A DNA stretch of 45,611 bases from Actinotalea ferrariae (GCF_019733465.1 NZ_JACVQL010000111.1:1-45611), one strand, 5' to 3'. Positions 21,745 through 30,155 are shown, numbered from the stretch's first letter. Numbers and translations: made by a program. Notes: generated by a model not told the origin, from the letters alone.

Positions 21745-24700
21745 CTAGCCGATCACGAGCACGAGGTCGCCGCCCTCGAGCTGCTGCACACCACCGATGG
21801 CCACCCGCTGGACCTTGCCCGCGACCGGGGTGGTGATCGAGGCCTCCATCTTCATGGCCTCGATCGTGGCCACGGACTGGCCGGCCTCGACCGTCTGCCC
21901 CTCCTGCACGAGCGGCGTGACCGCCCCGGCGAACGGCGCGGCGATCTGGCCGGGCGTGCCGGGATCGGCCTTCTCCGCGGCGGCCTGGTCGACCTCGACG
22001 CTCCGGTCGCGGACCTGCAGCGGGCGCAGCTGACCGTTGAGCGTGAACATCACCGTGCGCATGCCGCGCTCGTCCGGCTCGCCCACCGCCTCCATCCCGA
22101 CGAGCAGCCGGACCCCGCGGTCGAGTTGCACCTCGACCTCGGTCGCGGGCTTCATCCCGTAGAGGTAGCGCGCCGTGTCGAGCACGCTCACGTCGCCGAA
22201 CGCGGCGCGGAACTGCTCGAAGTCCTTGGTGGGCCCGGGGAACAGGAGGTGGTTCAGCCGGTTGCGTCGCGTCGCCGAGTCCGCCGCGAGGTCGCGGTGG
22301 TCCTCCTCGGTCAGCGGCGTCACGCCGCGGCGCGGGCTGCGCCCCTGGAGCGCCTTGGTCCGGAACGGCTCGGGCCACCCGCCGGGCGGGTCGCCGAGCT
22401 CCCCGCCGAGGAAGCCGACCACGGAGTCGGGGATGTCGAACTCCTCCGGCGCCTCGGCGAACCGGTCCGGGTCCGCCCCGCGCGCGACGAGGTGCAGGGC
22501 GAGGTCGCCGACGACCTTGCTGGACGGCGTGACCTTGACGAGCCGCCCGAGGAGGCGGTCCGCCGCGGCGTACATCGCCTCGATCTGCTCGAAGCGGTCC
22601 CCCAGGCCCAGCGCGATCGCCTGCTGGCGCAGGTTGGACAGCTGCCCGCCCGGGATCTCGTGGTCGTACACGCGCCCCGTCGGCCCGGCCAGCCCCGACT
22701 CGAACGGCGCGTAGATCTTGCGCACCGCCTCCCAGTAGGGCTCCATGTCGCAGACCGCACGCAGGCTCAGGCCCGTGTCGCGCTCGGTGTGCTCGAGCGC
22801 GGCGACCAGGGCCGAGAGCGGCGGCTGGCTCGTCGTGCCGGCCATCGCGGCGCTCGCCGCGTCGACCGCGTCCACGCCGGCGTCGACAGCCGCGAGCAGC
22901 GTCGCGAGCTGCCCGCCGGCCGTGTCGTGGGTGTGCAGGTGCACGGGCAGGTCGAACCGCTCACGCAGCGCGGTCACGAGCCGGTGCGCCGCCGCCGGAC
23001 GGAGGAGTCCGGCCATGTCCTTGATCGCGAGCACGTGCGCGCCCGCCTCGACGATGCGGTCGGCGAGCTGCAGGTAGTAGTCGAGCGTGTAGAGGTCCTC
23101 GGCCGGGTCGAGCAGGTTGCCCGTGTAGCAGAGGGCGACCTCGGCGACCGACGTGCCGACCTCGCGCACCGCCTGGATCGCGGGGCGCATCTGCTCGACG
23201 TCGTTGAGCGCGTCGAAGATCCGGAAGATGTCGATGCCCGTCGCCGTCGCCTCGCGGACGAAGGCCTCGGTGACCTCGGTCGGGTACGGCGTGTACCCGA
23301 CGGTGTTGCGGCCCCGGAGGAGCATCTGCAGCGCGACGTTCGGGAGCGCCTCGCGCAGGTAGGCCAGCCGGTCCCACGGGTCCTCGCCGAGGAAGCGCAG
23401 GGCGACGTCGTAGGTCGCCCCGCCCCAGGCCTCCACGCTGAGCAGGCCCGACGTCGCCCGGGCGACGTACGGCGCCGCCGTGACGAGGTCGAACGTGCGC
23501 ACGCGCGTGGCGAGAAGCGACTGGTGGGCGTCGCGGAACGTCGTGTCCGTCACCGCGACGGCCGTCTGCTCGCGCAGCGCGCTCGCGAAGCCCTGCGGGC
23601 CGAGCTCGAGCAGGCGCTGCCGGCTCCCCGCGGGCGGGGCGACGCTCAGGTCGACGGCCGGGAGCTTGCGCTGCGGCTCGAGCACGTGCGCGGGGTTGCC
23701 GTGCGGCCGGTTGACCGTCACGTCGCCGAGGTAGGCGAGCATCTTGGTGCCGCGGTCGGCGCTCTCCTTGGCCGCGAGCAGCTCGGGACGCTCGTCGATG
23801 AACGACGTCGACAGGTCCCCCGCCACGAACTCGGGGTCGTCGAGAACGGCCTGGAGGAACGGGATGTTGGTCCGGATGCCGCGGATGCGGAACTCGGCCA
23901 GGGCACGGCGTGCCCGGCGGACCGCGGTCGGGTAGTCCCGCCCGCGGCACGTGAGCTTGACCAGCATCGAGTCGAAGTGGCCGCTGATCTCGGCGCCCGC
24001 CGAGGCGGTCGCGCCGTCGAGGCGCACGCCGGCACCGCCGGGCGAGCGGTAGGCGATGATGCGGCCCGTGTCCGGCCGGAAGCCGTTCGCCGGGTCCTCG
24101 GTCGTGATGCGCGTCTGCAGCGCCGCGCCGTTGACGCGCACGGTGTCCTGCGAGATGCCGAGGTCCGCGAGGCTCTCCCCCGCCGCGATCCGCAGCTGGG
24201 ACTGCACGAGGTCGATGTCGGTGACCTCCTCGGTCACCGTGTGCTCGACCTGGATGCGCGGGTTCATCTCGATGAACACGTGCTGACCGGCGCGCTCCCC
24301 CACCGTGTCGACGAGGAACTCGACGGTGCCGGCGTTGACGTAGCCGATGCTGCGGGCGAACGCGACGGCGTCGCGGCACAGGGCCTCGCGCAGCTGCGGG
24401 TCGAGGTTGGGCGCCGGCGCGATCTCGATGACCTTCTGGTGGCGGCGCTGGACCGAGCAGTCGCGCTCGAACAGGTGCACGACCTCCCCCGTCGAGTCCG
24501 CCAGGATCTGCACCTCGATGTGGCGCGGGCGCAGCACCGCCTGCTCGAGGAAGACCGTCGGGTCGCCGAACGCGCTGTCGGCCTCGCGCATCGCGGCCGC
24601 GAGGGCGTCGGGCAGCTCCGCGCGCGTGTCGACGCGGCGCATGCCGCGCCCGCCACCACCCGCGACGGCCTTGACGAACACGGGGAAGCCGATCTCGTCC

Positions 24701-25143
24701 GCGGCCGCCAGCAGGGTGTCGACGTCGGACGAGGGGTCGGACGACGCGAGCGTCGGGATCCCGGCCGCCTTGGCCGCCCGCAGCGCGGTGACCTTGTTGC
24801 CCGCCATCTCGAGCACCTCGGCCGGCGGGCCGACGAAGGCGATCCCCGCCTCCGCGCACGCGCGGGCGAGCTCGGGGTTCTCCGACAGGAAGCCGTAGCC
24901 CGGGTAGACGGCGTCGGCGCCGGACTCGCGCGCGACGCGGATGATCTCGGCGACGTCGAGGTAGGCGCGCACCGGGTGACCCGGGCTGCCGATGGAGTAC
25001 GCCTCGTCCGCCTTGAGCCGGTGCTCGGAGCTGCGGTCCTCGTAGGGGAACACCGCCACCGTGCGGGCGCCGAGCTCGAAGGCGGCACGGAAACCGCGCA
25101 CGGCGATCTCAGCGCGGTTGGCGACGAGGACCTTGGAGAACAC
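21745..25143 (-). CDS. pyc: Pyruvate carboxylase
   Basis: A 1132-residue, single-chain pyruvate carboxylase, the anaplerotic enzyme converting pyruvate to oxaloacetate with biotin and ATP. The biotin carboxylase domain starts with FSKVLVANRAEIAVRGFRAAF and includes the glycine-rich GGGGRGM loop and EMNPRIQVEHTVTE. The carboxyltransferase domain includes DTTFRDAHQSLLATRVRT and a KDMAG segment. Biotin attaches to Lys1098 in AMKME, 35 residues from the C-terminus, in a BCCP domain. The length matches the usual about 1130. The GTG start follows GAGGTGA. In other actinobacteria pyc is often a single-gene operon; here a small gene follows. Confidence 0.96.
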   Translation of the reverse strand: MFSKVLVANRAEIAVRGFRAAFELGARTVAVFPYEDRSSEHRLKADEAYSIGSPGHPVRAYLDVAEIIRVARESGADAVYPGYGFLSENPELARACAEAGIAFVGPPAEVLEMAGNKVTALRAAKAAGIPTLASSDPSSDVDTLLAAADEIGFPVFVKAVAGGGGRGMRRVDTRAELPDALAAAMREADSAFGDPTVFLEQAVLRPRHIEVQILADSTGEVVHLFERDCSVQRRHQKVIEIAPAPNLDPQLREALCRDAVAFARSIGYVNAGTVEFLVDTVGERAGQHVFIEMNPRIQVEHTVTEEVTDIDLVQSQLRIAAGESLADLGISQDTVRVNGAALQTRITTEDPANGFRPDTGRIIAYRSPGGAGVRLDGATASAGAEISGHFDSMLVKLTCRGRDYPTAVRRARRALAEFRIRGIRTNIPFLQAVLDDPEFVAGDLSTSFIDERPELLAAKESADRGTKMLAYLGDVTVNRPHGNPAHVLEPQRKLPAVDLSVAPPAGSRQRLLELGPQGFASALREQTAVAVTDTTFRDAHQSLLATRVRTFDLVTAAPYVARATSGLLSVEAWGGATYDVALRFLGEDPWDRLAYLREALPNVALQMLLRGRNTVGYTPYPTEVTEAFVREATATGIDIFRIFDALNDVEQMRPAIQAVREVGTSVAEVALCYTGNLLDPAEDLYTLDYYLQLADRIVEAGAHVLAIKDMAGLLRPAAAHRLVTALRERFDLPVHLHTHDTAGGQLATLLAAVDAGVDAVDAASAAMAGTTSQPPLSALVAALEHTERDTGLSLRAVCDMEPYWEAVRKIYAPFESGLAGPTGRVYDHEIPGGQLSNLRQQAIALGLGDRFEQIEAMYAAADRLLGRLVKVTPSSKVVGDLALHLVARGADPDRFAEAPEEFDIPDSVVGFLGGELGDPPGGWPEPFRTKALQGRSPRRGVTPLTEEDHRDLAADSATRRNRLNHLLFPGPTKDFEQFRAAFGDVSVLDTARYLYGMKPATEVEVQLDRGVRLLVGMEAVGEPDERGMRTVMFTLNGQLRPLQVRDRSVEVDQAAAEKADPGTPGQIAAPFAGAVTPLVQEGQTVEAGQSVATIEAMKMEASITTPVAGKVQRVAIGGVQQLEGGDLVLVIG

Positions 25144-25201
25144 GACTCACCTCAGACATAGGCAGGGGGCAGCAGCACGTTAGCGGGATCAGGCACGAGG
25201 A

Positions 25202-25232
25202 CGCCCGGCGTCCGGGAGTCGGACGCCGGGCG
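25202..25232 (-). terminator. Terminator hairpin between merR and pyc
   Basis: A perfect stem of 13 bp (CGCCCGGCGTCCG with its complement) and a 5-base loop sits between the merR stop (25295) and the pyc start (25143). There is no U-tract. It would separate the regulator cluster from pyc. Confidence 0.6.
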
Positions 25233-25294
25233 GGAGCCTTCGGCGGTACGCGGACGGCGCGGTGGCAGCTCGGCCCGCCGGCCGGACGGGACCG

Positions 25295-25876
25295 TCAGCC
25301 CGCGGTGCGTGCGCGGCGGCGCTGGGCGAGCTCGTCGTCGGCCGAGTGTGCGACGTCGTCGCCCGCGCGCTCCGTGGGCAGCGACGCGAGCGTCCCCTCC
25401 ACCTCGCGCCACACGCGGCCCACGGCGATGCCGAACACGCCCTGGCCGCCCTGGACGAGGTCGATGACCTCGTCCGCGGACGTGCACTCGTAGACGCTCG
25501 CGCCGTCGCTCATGAGCGTGATCTGGGCCAGGTCCTCGACCCCGCGCTCGCGCAGGTGCCCGACGGCCGTGCGGATCTGCTGGAGCGAGACGCCGGTGTC
25601 GAGCAGGCGCTTGACGACCTTGAGCACGAGGATGTCGCGGAAGCTGTAGAGGCGCTGCGTCCCCGAGCCGCTCGCGGGCCGGATCGTGGGCTCGACGAGG
25701 CCGGTGCGCGCCCAGTAGTCGAGCTGACGGTACGTGATCCCCGCCGCGCGGCACGCCGTCGGGCCGCGGTAGCCCGTGGTCGTGTCGAGGTCGGGCAGCT
25801 CGTCGCCGAAGAGCAGGCCCTGCGCGCGCTGCGGGACGCCGACGGCCTCCTCGGCCGTGTCTCCGGTGCCGCTCAC
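25295..25876 (-). CDS. MerR-family regulator (Rv1830-like)
   Basis: A 193-residue MerR-family regulator matching the second MerR of the actinobacterial garA cluster. The HTH is at about residues 33-100: TGYRGPTACRAAGITYRQLDYWARTGLVEPTIR and the wing GSGTQRLYSFRDILVLKVVKRLL. A C-terminal dimerisation region follows, with a short basic tail. The GTG start has GGAGGGA 7 bases upstream. A consensus-like promoter at 25964-25992 gives it its own transcript, separate from bfn. A palindrome upstream of that promoter may be an operator or activator site. Confidence 0.87.
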   Translation of the reverse strand: MSGTGDTAEEAVGVPQRAQGLLFGDELPDLDTTTGYRGPTACRAAGITYRQLDYWARTGLVEPTIRPASGSGTQRLYSFRDILVLKVVKRLLDTGVSLQQIRTAVGHLRERGVEDLAQITLMSDGASVYECTSADEVIDLVQGGQGVFGIAVGRVWREVEGTLASLPTERAGDDVAHSADDELAQRRRARTAG

Positions 25877-25963
25877 GGGTCGCTCCCTCCGTCATCCTGC
25901 AGATCCGACGTCCGCCGCCCCCTCGGTGGTCCGAGCCGGCGCTTCACAGGATGTCCACACGTC

Positions 25964-25992
25964 ACGCTAGGCCTGGGGGGTGGGGCAGTCAA
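25964..25992 (-). promoter_or_regulatory. Promoter TTGACT-N17-TAGCGT for merR
   Basis: On the minus strand TTGACT (25992-25987) and TAGCGT (25969-25964) are separated by exactly 17 bases. The predicted leader is about 80 bases. Confidence 0.6.
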
Positions 25993-26033
25993 CGACGTGG
26001 CTCGCGACGCGCCGCGGCGTGTCGCATCCGCGT

Positions 26034-26060
26034 GTCTCACCTTCGACCTCAGGTTGAGAC
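26034..26060. promoter_or_regulatory. Imperfect palindrome upstream of the merR promoter
   Basis: GTCTCACCT (26034-26042) and AGGTTGAGAC (26051-26060) are near-perfect inverted copies across an 8-base spacer, and the spacer extends an internal ACCTCAGGT palindrome. MerR-family sites have this kind of dyad. It lies 42 bases upstream of the -35 box, so activation or binding by the neighbouring FtsR are possible. Confidence 0.45.
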
Positions 26061-26099
26061 AGGCGGCCTGACGTGGGGCTCCGGTACCCGGACCGGGCC

Positions 26100-26654
26100 T
26101 CACCGCCCCTCGGGGCCGTCGTCGTCCTCCCCCGGCTCCCCCGCCTCTCCGGGGACTTCGGTGCCGCCCTCGGCCGCCGTCTCGAAGTCGTCGGCGCTGA
26201 CCGTGTCGAGGAAGGCGCGGAACTCCTCGACCTCGTCCTCGGACGTGTGCTCCTCGACCTCGAGCCCGGACTCGGCGAGGACCTCCGGCACGCACAGGAC
26301 GGGGCAGCCGATCCGGACCGCGACCGCGATCGCGTCGGACGCGCGCGAGTCGACGCGGCTCTCGTCCGCCATGACGAGCTCGGCGTGGAAGACGCCGTCG
26401 AGCAGCGCGACGATCTCGACCCGGTCCAGGCCCGCCGAGCACTCCTGGATGACGGACGCCAGCAGGTCGTGCGTCATCGGTCGGGGCGGGACCACGCCCT
26501 GCTGCGCCGTGGCGATCGCCGACCCCTCGGTGACGCCGACGACGATCGGCAGCAACCGGCGTCCGGTCAGGTCGAGCAGCAGCACCACCACCTGGTCGAG
26601 GGGAGCCTGCCGGCGCACCCCGAGCACCTCCACCGGCACCAGGTCGTCGCGCAT
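26100..26654 (-). CDS. Bifunctional nuclease family protein (DUF151)
   Basis: A 184-residue DUF151/BFN-fold protein, the Rv1829-like member of the garA cluster. Family features are LLPIVVGVTEGSAIA, PPRPMTHDLLASVIQ and SRASDAIAVAVRIG. The ATG at 26654 is chosen because the hexamer TAGCGT ends 7 bases before it; the in-frame GTG three codons upstream would be inside the promoter. The C-terminal 45 residues are acidic and likely disordered. Homologues in plants have nuclease activity; the actinobacterial role is unclear. It lies downstream of ftsR but appears to have its own leaderless promoter. Confidence 0.88.
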   Translation of the reverse strand: MRDDLVPVEVLGVRRQAPLDQVVVLLLDLTGRRLLPIVVGVTEGSAIATAQQGVVPPRPMTHDLLASVIQECSAGLDRVEIVALLDGVFHAELVMADESRVDSRASDAIAVAVRIGCPVLCVPEVLAESGLEVEEHTSEDEVEEFRAFLDTVSADDFETAAEGGTEVPGEAGEPGEDDDGPEGR

Positions 26655-26661
26655 GACGCCC

Positions 26662-26667
26662 ACGCTA
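26662..26667 (-). promoter_or_regulatory. Leaderless -10 hexamer for the bifunctional nuclease gene
   Basis: TAGCGT on the minus strand ends 7 bases before the ATG at 26654. Confidence 0.5.
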
Positions 26668-26711
26668 CGACGGTCGGGAGCACCTCGGCACCCGCAGGGC
26701 GGAGGTCGCCG

Positions 26712-27500
26712 TCAGCGGGTCAGGCCGGCGACGCCGGAGCGCAGGAAGGCGGTGTGCAGCTGCCCGCACAGCTCGCCGACCTCGGCCGCGACCGTGGCCG
26801 CGTGCGCCTGCGCCGCCACCGCACGCTGCCCGCGCAGCGGCGCGACGATCTGCTCGACGACGGAGACCTGCCGCTCGGCCGCGAGCCGGAAGGAGCGCAG
26901 GTGCCGTGGTTCGACGCCGTGCTCCGCGAGCGCGGCGGCCAGCGTGACGACCTCGCGCGCCCACGGGTCGAGGTGCCCGGACGGGCTGACCGTGAGCACT
27001 CCGGCCTCGACCAGCTGGTCGACGAGCGCCGGGTCCGCGCCGGTCTCGGCGAGCGTCGCCGCCGTCGTGCGACCCGGGGCGGTGGACGAGGCGCGCTCGC
27101 CGTCGGACGTCGCGAGCCGGGGGGTGAGCGGCTCGTCGCTCTGACCGGCGTCGAGGGCCGCCAGCTGCTCGCCGATGACCTTGAGCGGCAGGTAGCGGTC
27201 GCGCTGCTGCCGCAGCACGAACCGGAGCCGTTCGACGTCGGCCGGGCTGTACTGCCGGTAGCCGCCCGCGCTGCGTCGCGGCTCGACGAGGCCCTGCTCC
27301 TCGAGGAAGCGCAGCTTCGAGGGCGTCACGGTCGGGAAGTCGCCGCCCAGGTCCGCGAGCACGTCCGAGATGCGCATGGTCGCCTCGGTCGACACCCCGT
27401 GCGGCCAGCGCTCGACGAGGTGCGGCCGTGAGGCCTGCGGAGCCCGCGCCGCGGGGTCGACGTGCTGACGCTCCTCCGCTCGGCGAGGAGCAGGGCTCAC
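26712..27500 (-). CDS. ftsR: MerR-family regulator FtsR (Rv1828-like)
   Basis: A 262-residue MerR-type regulator matching FtsR, which in corynebacteria activates ftsZ. The winged HTH is at about residues 42-115, with the family-specific start MRISDVLADLGGDFPTVTPSKLRFLEEQ and the wing RRSAGGYRQYSPADVERLRFVL. The C-terminal part carries the usual WAREVVTLAAALAEHGVEPRHLRSF segment. The GTG overlaps the garA stop by four bases (GTGA), so it is coupled to garA. The first 40 residues are unconserved, and an internal start near residue 36 cannot be excluded. Confidence 0.87.
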   Translation of the reverse strand: MSPAPRRAEERQHVDPAARAPQASRPHLVERWPHGVSTEATMRISDVLADLGGDFPTVTPSKLRFLEEQGLVEPRRSAGGYRQYSPADVERLRFVLRQQRDRYLPLKVIGEQLAALDAGQSDEPLTPRLATSDGERASSTAPGRTTAATLAETGADPALVDQLVEAGVLTVSPSGHLDPWAREVVTLAAALAEHGVEPRHLRSFRLAAERQVSVVEQIVAPLRGQRAVAAQAHAATVAAEVGELCGQLHTAFLRSGVAGLTR

Positions 27501-27970
27501 TGCCCGGTGCCCGCCCCGGCGCCGCGCGCCGGGCTGGGGTGGAACGTCATCCGGAACTTGCCGATCTGGACCTCGTCACCCGCGCGGAGCAGCGCCTGCT
27601 CGATCCGGGTGCGGTTGACGTACGTCCCGTTGAGCGAGCCGACGTCGCGGACCACGAAGCCGTCGCGCTCACGGACGAACTCGACGTGCTTGCGCGAGAC
27701 CGTCACGTCGTCGAGGAAGATGTCGGCGTTCGGGCTGCGGCCGGCCACCGTCCGGTCGGCGTCGAGCAGGAAGCGGGCGCCCGCGCTCGGGCCGCGCTGC
27801 ATGATCAGGAGGGCTGAGGTCGGCGGCAGCGCCGCGACGGCGTTGTGCTCCTCGGCCGTGAGCCCGGCACTGGGCGCGTCCGTGTCGACCGACCCGATGA
27901 CGCCCTCGCCGAAGCTCATCGTGGTGTCGGCTGACGCCCACCGCGGCTCGGACGCATCGCGTTCGGTCAT
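27497..27970 (-). CDS. garA: FHA-domain protein GarA (OdhI-like)
   Basis: A 157-residue protein with one FHA domain (about residues 70-145) and a short N-terminal tail. The tail carries the conserved phosphorylation motif with Thr16 and Thr17 in DTTMSF, which serine/threonine kinases such as PknG/PknB phosphorylate in homologues. The FHA core shows GRSPNADIFLDDVTVSRKHVEF and VGSLNGTYVNR. Homologues inhibit 2-oxoglutarate dehydrogenase and control glutamate dehydrogenase until phosphorylation closes the FHA on the tail. GGAGGA lies 3 bases before the ATG. It begins a short run with ftsR (four-base overlap); gcvH, which precedes it in mycobacteria, is absent. Confidence 0.93.
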   Translation of the reverse strand: MTERDASEPRWASADTTMSFGEGVIGSVDTDAPSAGLTAEEHNAVAALPPTSALLIMQRGPSAGARFLLDADRTVAGRSPNADIFLDDVTVSRKHVEFVRERDGFVVRDVGSLNGTYVNRTRIEQALLRAGDEVQIGKFRMTFHPSPARGAGAGTGQ

Positions 27971-28014
27971 CGTTCCTCCCCTGCACCGGTGGTCACGGTC
28001 ACATCGTCGTCCGA

Positions 28015-28030
28015 GGACACCCTATGCGGA
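28015..28030 (-). promoter_or_regulatory. Possible -10 hexamer for garA
   Basis: TAGGGT on the minus strand gives a leader of about 45 bases that includes the GGAGGA site. No -35 box is clear. Confidence 0.3.
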
Positions 28031-28052
28031 CGGGGCGTCGCTCCGCAGTCCC

Positions 28053-28940
28053 TCATCCGGCCTCAGCCGCGGGCACCGGGGTGGCGAACTGCGGCGGCTC
28101 GACCTCGCGGACGGCGTCGACCGTGACGGTCGTGCGCGCCTCGACCGTGCTCTCCCCGCCCGAGCCGCGGACCACCGCGAGCGCTCCCCCGGGCATGTTG
28201 AGCGCGGGGATGATGACCTCGGGGTCGCCGATCGCGCGCCAGCGGTAGGGCGGCTCGAGAAGCGTGCCGTCCACCGACACGCCGTCGGGGGTGTCGACGA
28301 CGTACGTGGACGCCGTGACGCGCAGGTCGTTGATCTGGACGGCCTCGGCGCCGGCGTTCCGGAGCTCCTCGAGGACGTTGTAGAGCACGAGCGCGGGGAC
28401 CTGCCGGTCCGCGTCGCGGATCGTGAGCTCGACCCCGGGACCCTCGGCGGGCAGCCGGCCGGCGAGGATCCCCTGCTGGGCCGCGCGCTCGGTCGCCGCC
28501 TCGCGGGCGGCACGCCGGGTGTCGGAGCCCGTGGCGAGCTCGGCGCGCTGGCTCCGCAGCTCGACGGCCTGGTCCTCGAGCTCCTCGGTGCGCTGCGTGA
28601 CCTCGTCGAGGATCCGCACGAGCTCGTCCTGGCGCAGCGACGACAGGCCGTCGCTGCGGTTCTGCTGGACCTGGACGACGATCGCGAAGCCGAGCAGCGC
28701 GCACAGCAGTCCCGCCAGGACCTGCGCCCGCGTCGCCCGGGGCGCGAGGGCGCGCCCGATGGCGCGCCAGGACCGCGACGTCGAGGCCGCAGGTGCAGGC
28801 GCGGGCGCAGGCGCAGGCGCGGGCGCGGTGCCGGCGTCGGGGACGTCCGGGACGTCGGGTGTGGGCTGCTCGGGTGTGGGCTGCTCGGGCGTGGGCTGCT
28901 CGGGCGTGGGCTGCTCGGGCGTGGGCTGCTCGGACGTCAC
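28053..28940 (-). CDS. DUF881 membrane-anchored protein with a PT-rich repeat head
   Basis: A 295-residue protein of the DUF881 family (Rv1825-like). Residues 4-28 are five tandem copies of a QPTPE repeat, followed by an Ala/Pro repeat (36-51), one membrane helix (about 73-92), a coiled coil (95-150) and the C-terminal DUF881 domain with GPGVELTIRDADR, ELRNAGAEAVQINDLRV and GDPEVIIPALNMPGG. The protein should be anchored in the membrane with the domain outside. It is the second DUF881 gene of the cluster and lies one base after sbp. The repeat is in the coding DNA as five near-identical 15-base units. Confidence 0.9.
   Translation of the reverse strand: MTSEQPTPEQPTPEQPTPEQPTPEQPTPDVPDVPDAGTAPAPAPAPAPAPAASTSRSWRAIGRALAPRATRAQVLAGLLCALLGFAIVVQVQQNRSDGLSSLRQDELVRILDEVTQRTEELEDQAVELRSQRAELATGSDTRRAAREAATERAAQQGILAGRLPAEGPGVELTIRDADRQVPALVLYNVLEELRNAGAEAVQINDLRVTASTYVVDTPDGVSVDGTLLEPPYRWRAIGDPEVIIPALNMPGGALAVVRGSGGESTVEARTTVTVDAVREVEPPQFATPVPAAEAG
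28861..28934 (-). repeat. Tandem repeat of five 15-base units in the DUF881 gene
   Basis: Units of gtgggctgctcggg(t/c) on the plus strand, the last one incomplete, encode PTPEQ on the minus strand. The units differ in a single base, which suggests recent expansion and possible copy-number variation between strains. Confidence 0.85.
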
Positions 28941-28941
28941 G

Positions 28942-29274
28942 TCAGGCCTTGAAGAGGTGGCGCCTGATGGCGGCGGCGTTGGAGAAGATCCGGATGCCGA
29001 GGACGACGACGACGGCCGTCGAGAGCTGGGTGCCCACGCCGAGCTGGTCGCCCAGGAAGACGATCAGCGCCGCGACGACGACGTTGGACAGGAAGGAGAC
29101 GAGGAACACCCGGTCGTCGAAGTTCCCGTCGAGCAGCGCGCGCAGACCGCCGAAGAGCGCGTCGAGCGCCGCGACGACGGCGATCGGCAGGTACGGCTGC
29201 AGCGCCGTCGGCACGGTCGGCTCCAGGAACAGGCCCACGGCCGCACCGATGATCAGGCCGATGACGGCGATCAT
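28942..29274 (-). CDS. sbp: Small basic protein (sbp, DUF1290)
   Basis: A 110-residue membrane protein with three or four hydrophobic segments and the DUF1290 signature IAVVAALDALFGGLRALLDGNFDDRVFLVSF in two parts, ending in the basic IRRHLFKA tail. It matches Rv1824 in the mycobacterial cluster and is found between the two DUF881 genes, as here. The ATG overlaps the stop of the upstream DUF881 gene (ATGA). Its function is unknown; homologues are linked to the cell-division/sporulation gene set. Confidence 0.92.
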   Translation of the reverse strand: MIAVIGLIIGAAVGLFLEPTVPTALQPYLPIAVVAALDALFGGLRALLDGNFDDRVFLVSFLSNVVVAALIVFLGDQLGVGTQLSTAVVVVLGIRIFSNAAAIRRHLFKA

Positions 29275-30155
29275 GACGTCCCCTCCTCGCTCGTGGCCGC
29301 CACAGACTGTGCCACACCGGTGCCCGGCACCACGGCGTGGCGCAGCGTCGGCGTCGTGCCCCCGGGCAGCTCGACCTCGCCCGCCCGCAGGGAGACGCCG
29401 ATCTCGAAGTTGCCGGTGAGCGTCGTGAGGTGGTTCGCGGCCGTCGTGCGCGCGAACGCGGTCTGCATCGCCTGCGCGTCCCCGACGACCTCGATCCGGT
29501 AGGGGGACACGAGCGGCACGAGATCGACGAGCACGGCGGGGCCGACGCCGCGGATGGCACTGGAACCCGTGAGCCGCTGCCCGTTGATCGCGATGCCCTC
29601 CGCCCCCGCCGCCCAGAGGCCGTTGGTGACGATCTGCAGGTCGATGTCCTGGACGCGTCGGCGCGGGTCGACGTCGTCGGGGTCGGTGACGGGCGCGTCG
29701 GTGAGCTCGAGGACCAGGCCGCTCCCCTCCAGCCCGGTGCTGCCCGAGAGCACCTCCAGCTCCGCGAGGGTCGCGAAGAGCTCGGGGTCGGCGGACGCCA
29801 GGGCGTCGGACTGGATCTGCGCGACCTCGGCCGCGAGCTGCTCGTTGGTGGCCTGGAGCGCGTCGGCCTCGGCCGTGCGGTCGGCGATCTGCTCCTGCAG
29901 CAGCGAGCGCGCCCCGGTGCCGACCGGTTCGGGCGTCCGCAGCGAGGCGACGGCGCTCGCGGTCACGAGCCCCAGGGCGACCGCGACGACGAGGTGGGCG
30001 GTGGCGCGGCGCGTGCGGGCCGCGGGCGTGCGCACCGGGACCGGCCGCGCCGCCGCCTCGGCGTAGCCCGCGTCGACGGGTCGGTACATGACGTCGTTGA
30101 GCAGGCTCATCGAGGCGTCCGGCCGCTGCGGCGGCCGGACCTGCCGAGCGCTCAC
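29271..30155 (-). CDS. DUF881 membrane-anchored protein (Rv1823-like)
   Basis: A 294-residue DUF881-family protein. It starts with LLNDVMYRPVDAGYAEAA, has one membrane helix (about residues 50-72), a coiled coil near 80-120 (RSLLQEQIADRTAEADALQATNEQLAAEV split across heptads) and the C-terminal domain with GSGLVLELTDAPV, VTNGLWAAGAEGIAINGQRL and RIEVVGDAQAMQTAF. The GTG at 30155 overlaps the pgsA stop in a GTGA arrangement; an ATG at 30110 is a possible alternative. It ends in an ATGA overlap with sbp. No enzymatic role is known. Confidence 0.88.
   Translation of the reverse strand: MSARQVRPPQRPDASMSLLNDVMYRPVDAGYAEAAARPVPVRTPAARTRRATAHLVVAVALGLVTASAVASLRTPEPVGTGARSLLQEQIADRTAEADALQATNEQLAAEVAQIQSDALASADPELFATLAELEVLSGSTGLEGSGLVLELTDAPVTDPDDVDPRRRVQDIDLQIVTNGLWAAGAEGIAINGQRLTGSSAIRGVGPAVLVDLVPLVSPYRIEVVGDAQAMQTAFARTTAANHLTTLTGNFEIGVSLRAGEVELPGGTTPTLRHAVVPGTGVAQSVAATSEEGTS

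Noticed and set aside
21595-25161. A 1188-codon frame on the plus strand across pyruvate carboxylase
   Set aside because: It is antisense to a complete pyc with all motifs; the product is an Arg/Val/Leu repeat-like string without a fold.
26034-26060. The GTCTCACCT...AGGTTGAGAC dyad considered as an HspR (HAIR) heat-shock site
   Set aside because: HAIR is CTTGAGT-N7-ACTCAAG; the arms and spacing here differ, and no chaperone gene is nearby.
26655-26663. A GTG three codons upstream of the bifunctional nuclease ATG
   Set aside because: It directly overlaps the promoter region; the ATG at 26654 fits the -10 spacing.
28861-28934. Tandem 15-base units considered as a CRISPR array
   Set aside because: Units are directly joined without spacers and encode an in-frame peptide repeat; no cas genes are present.
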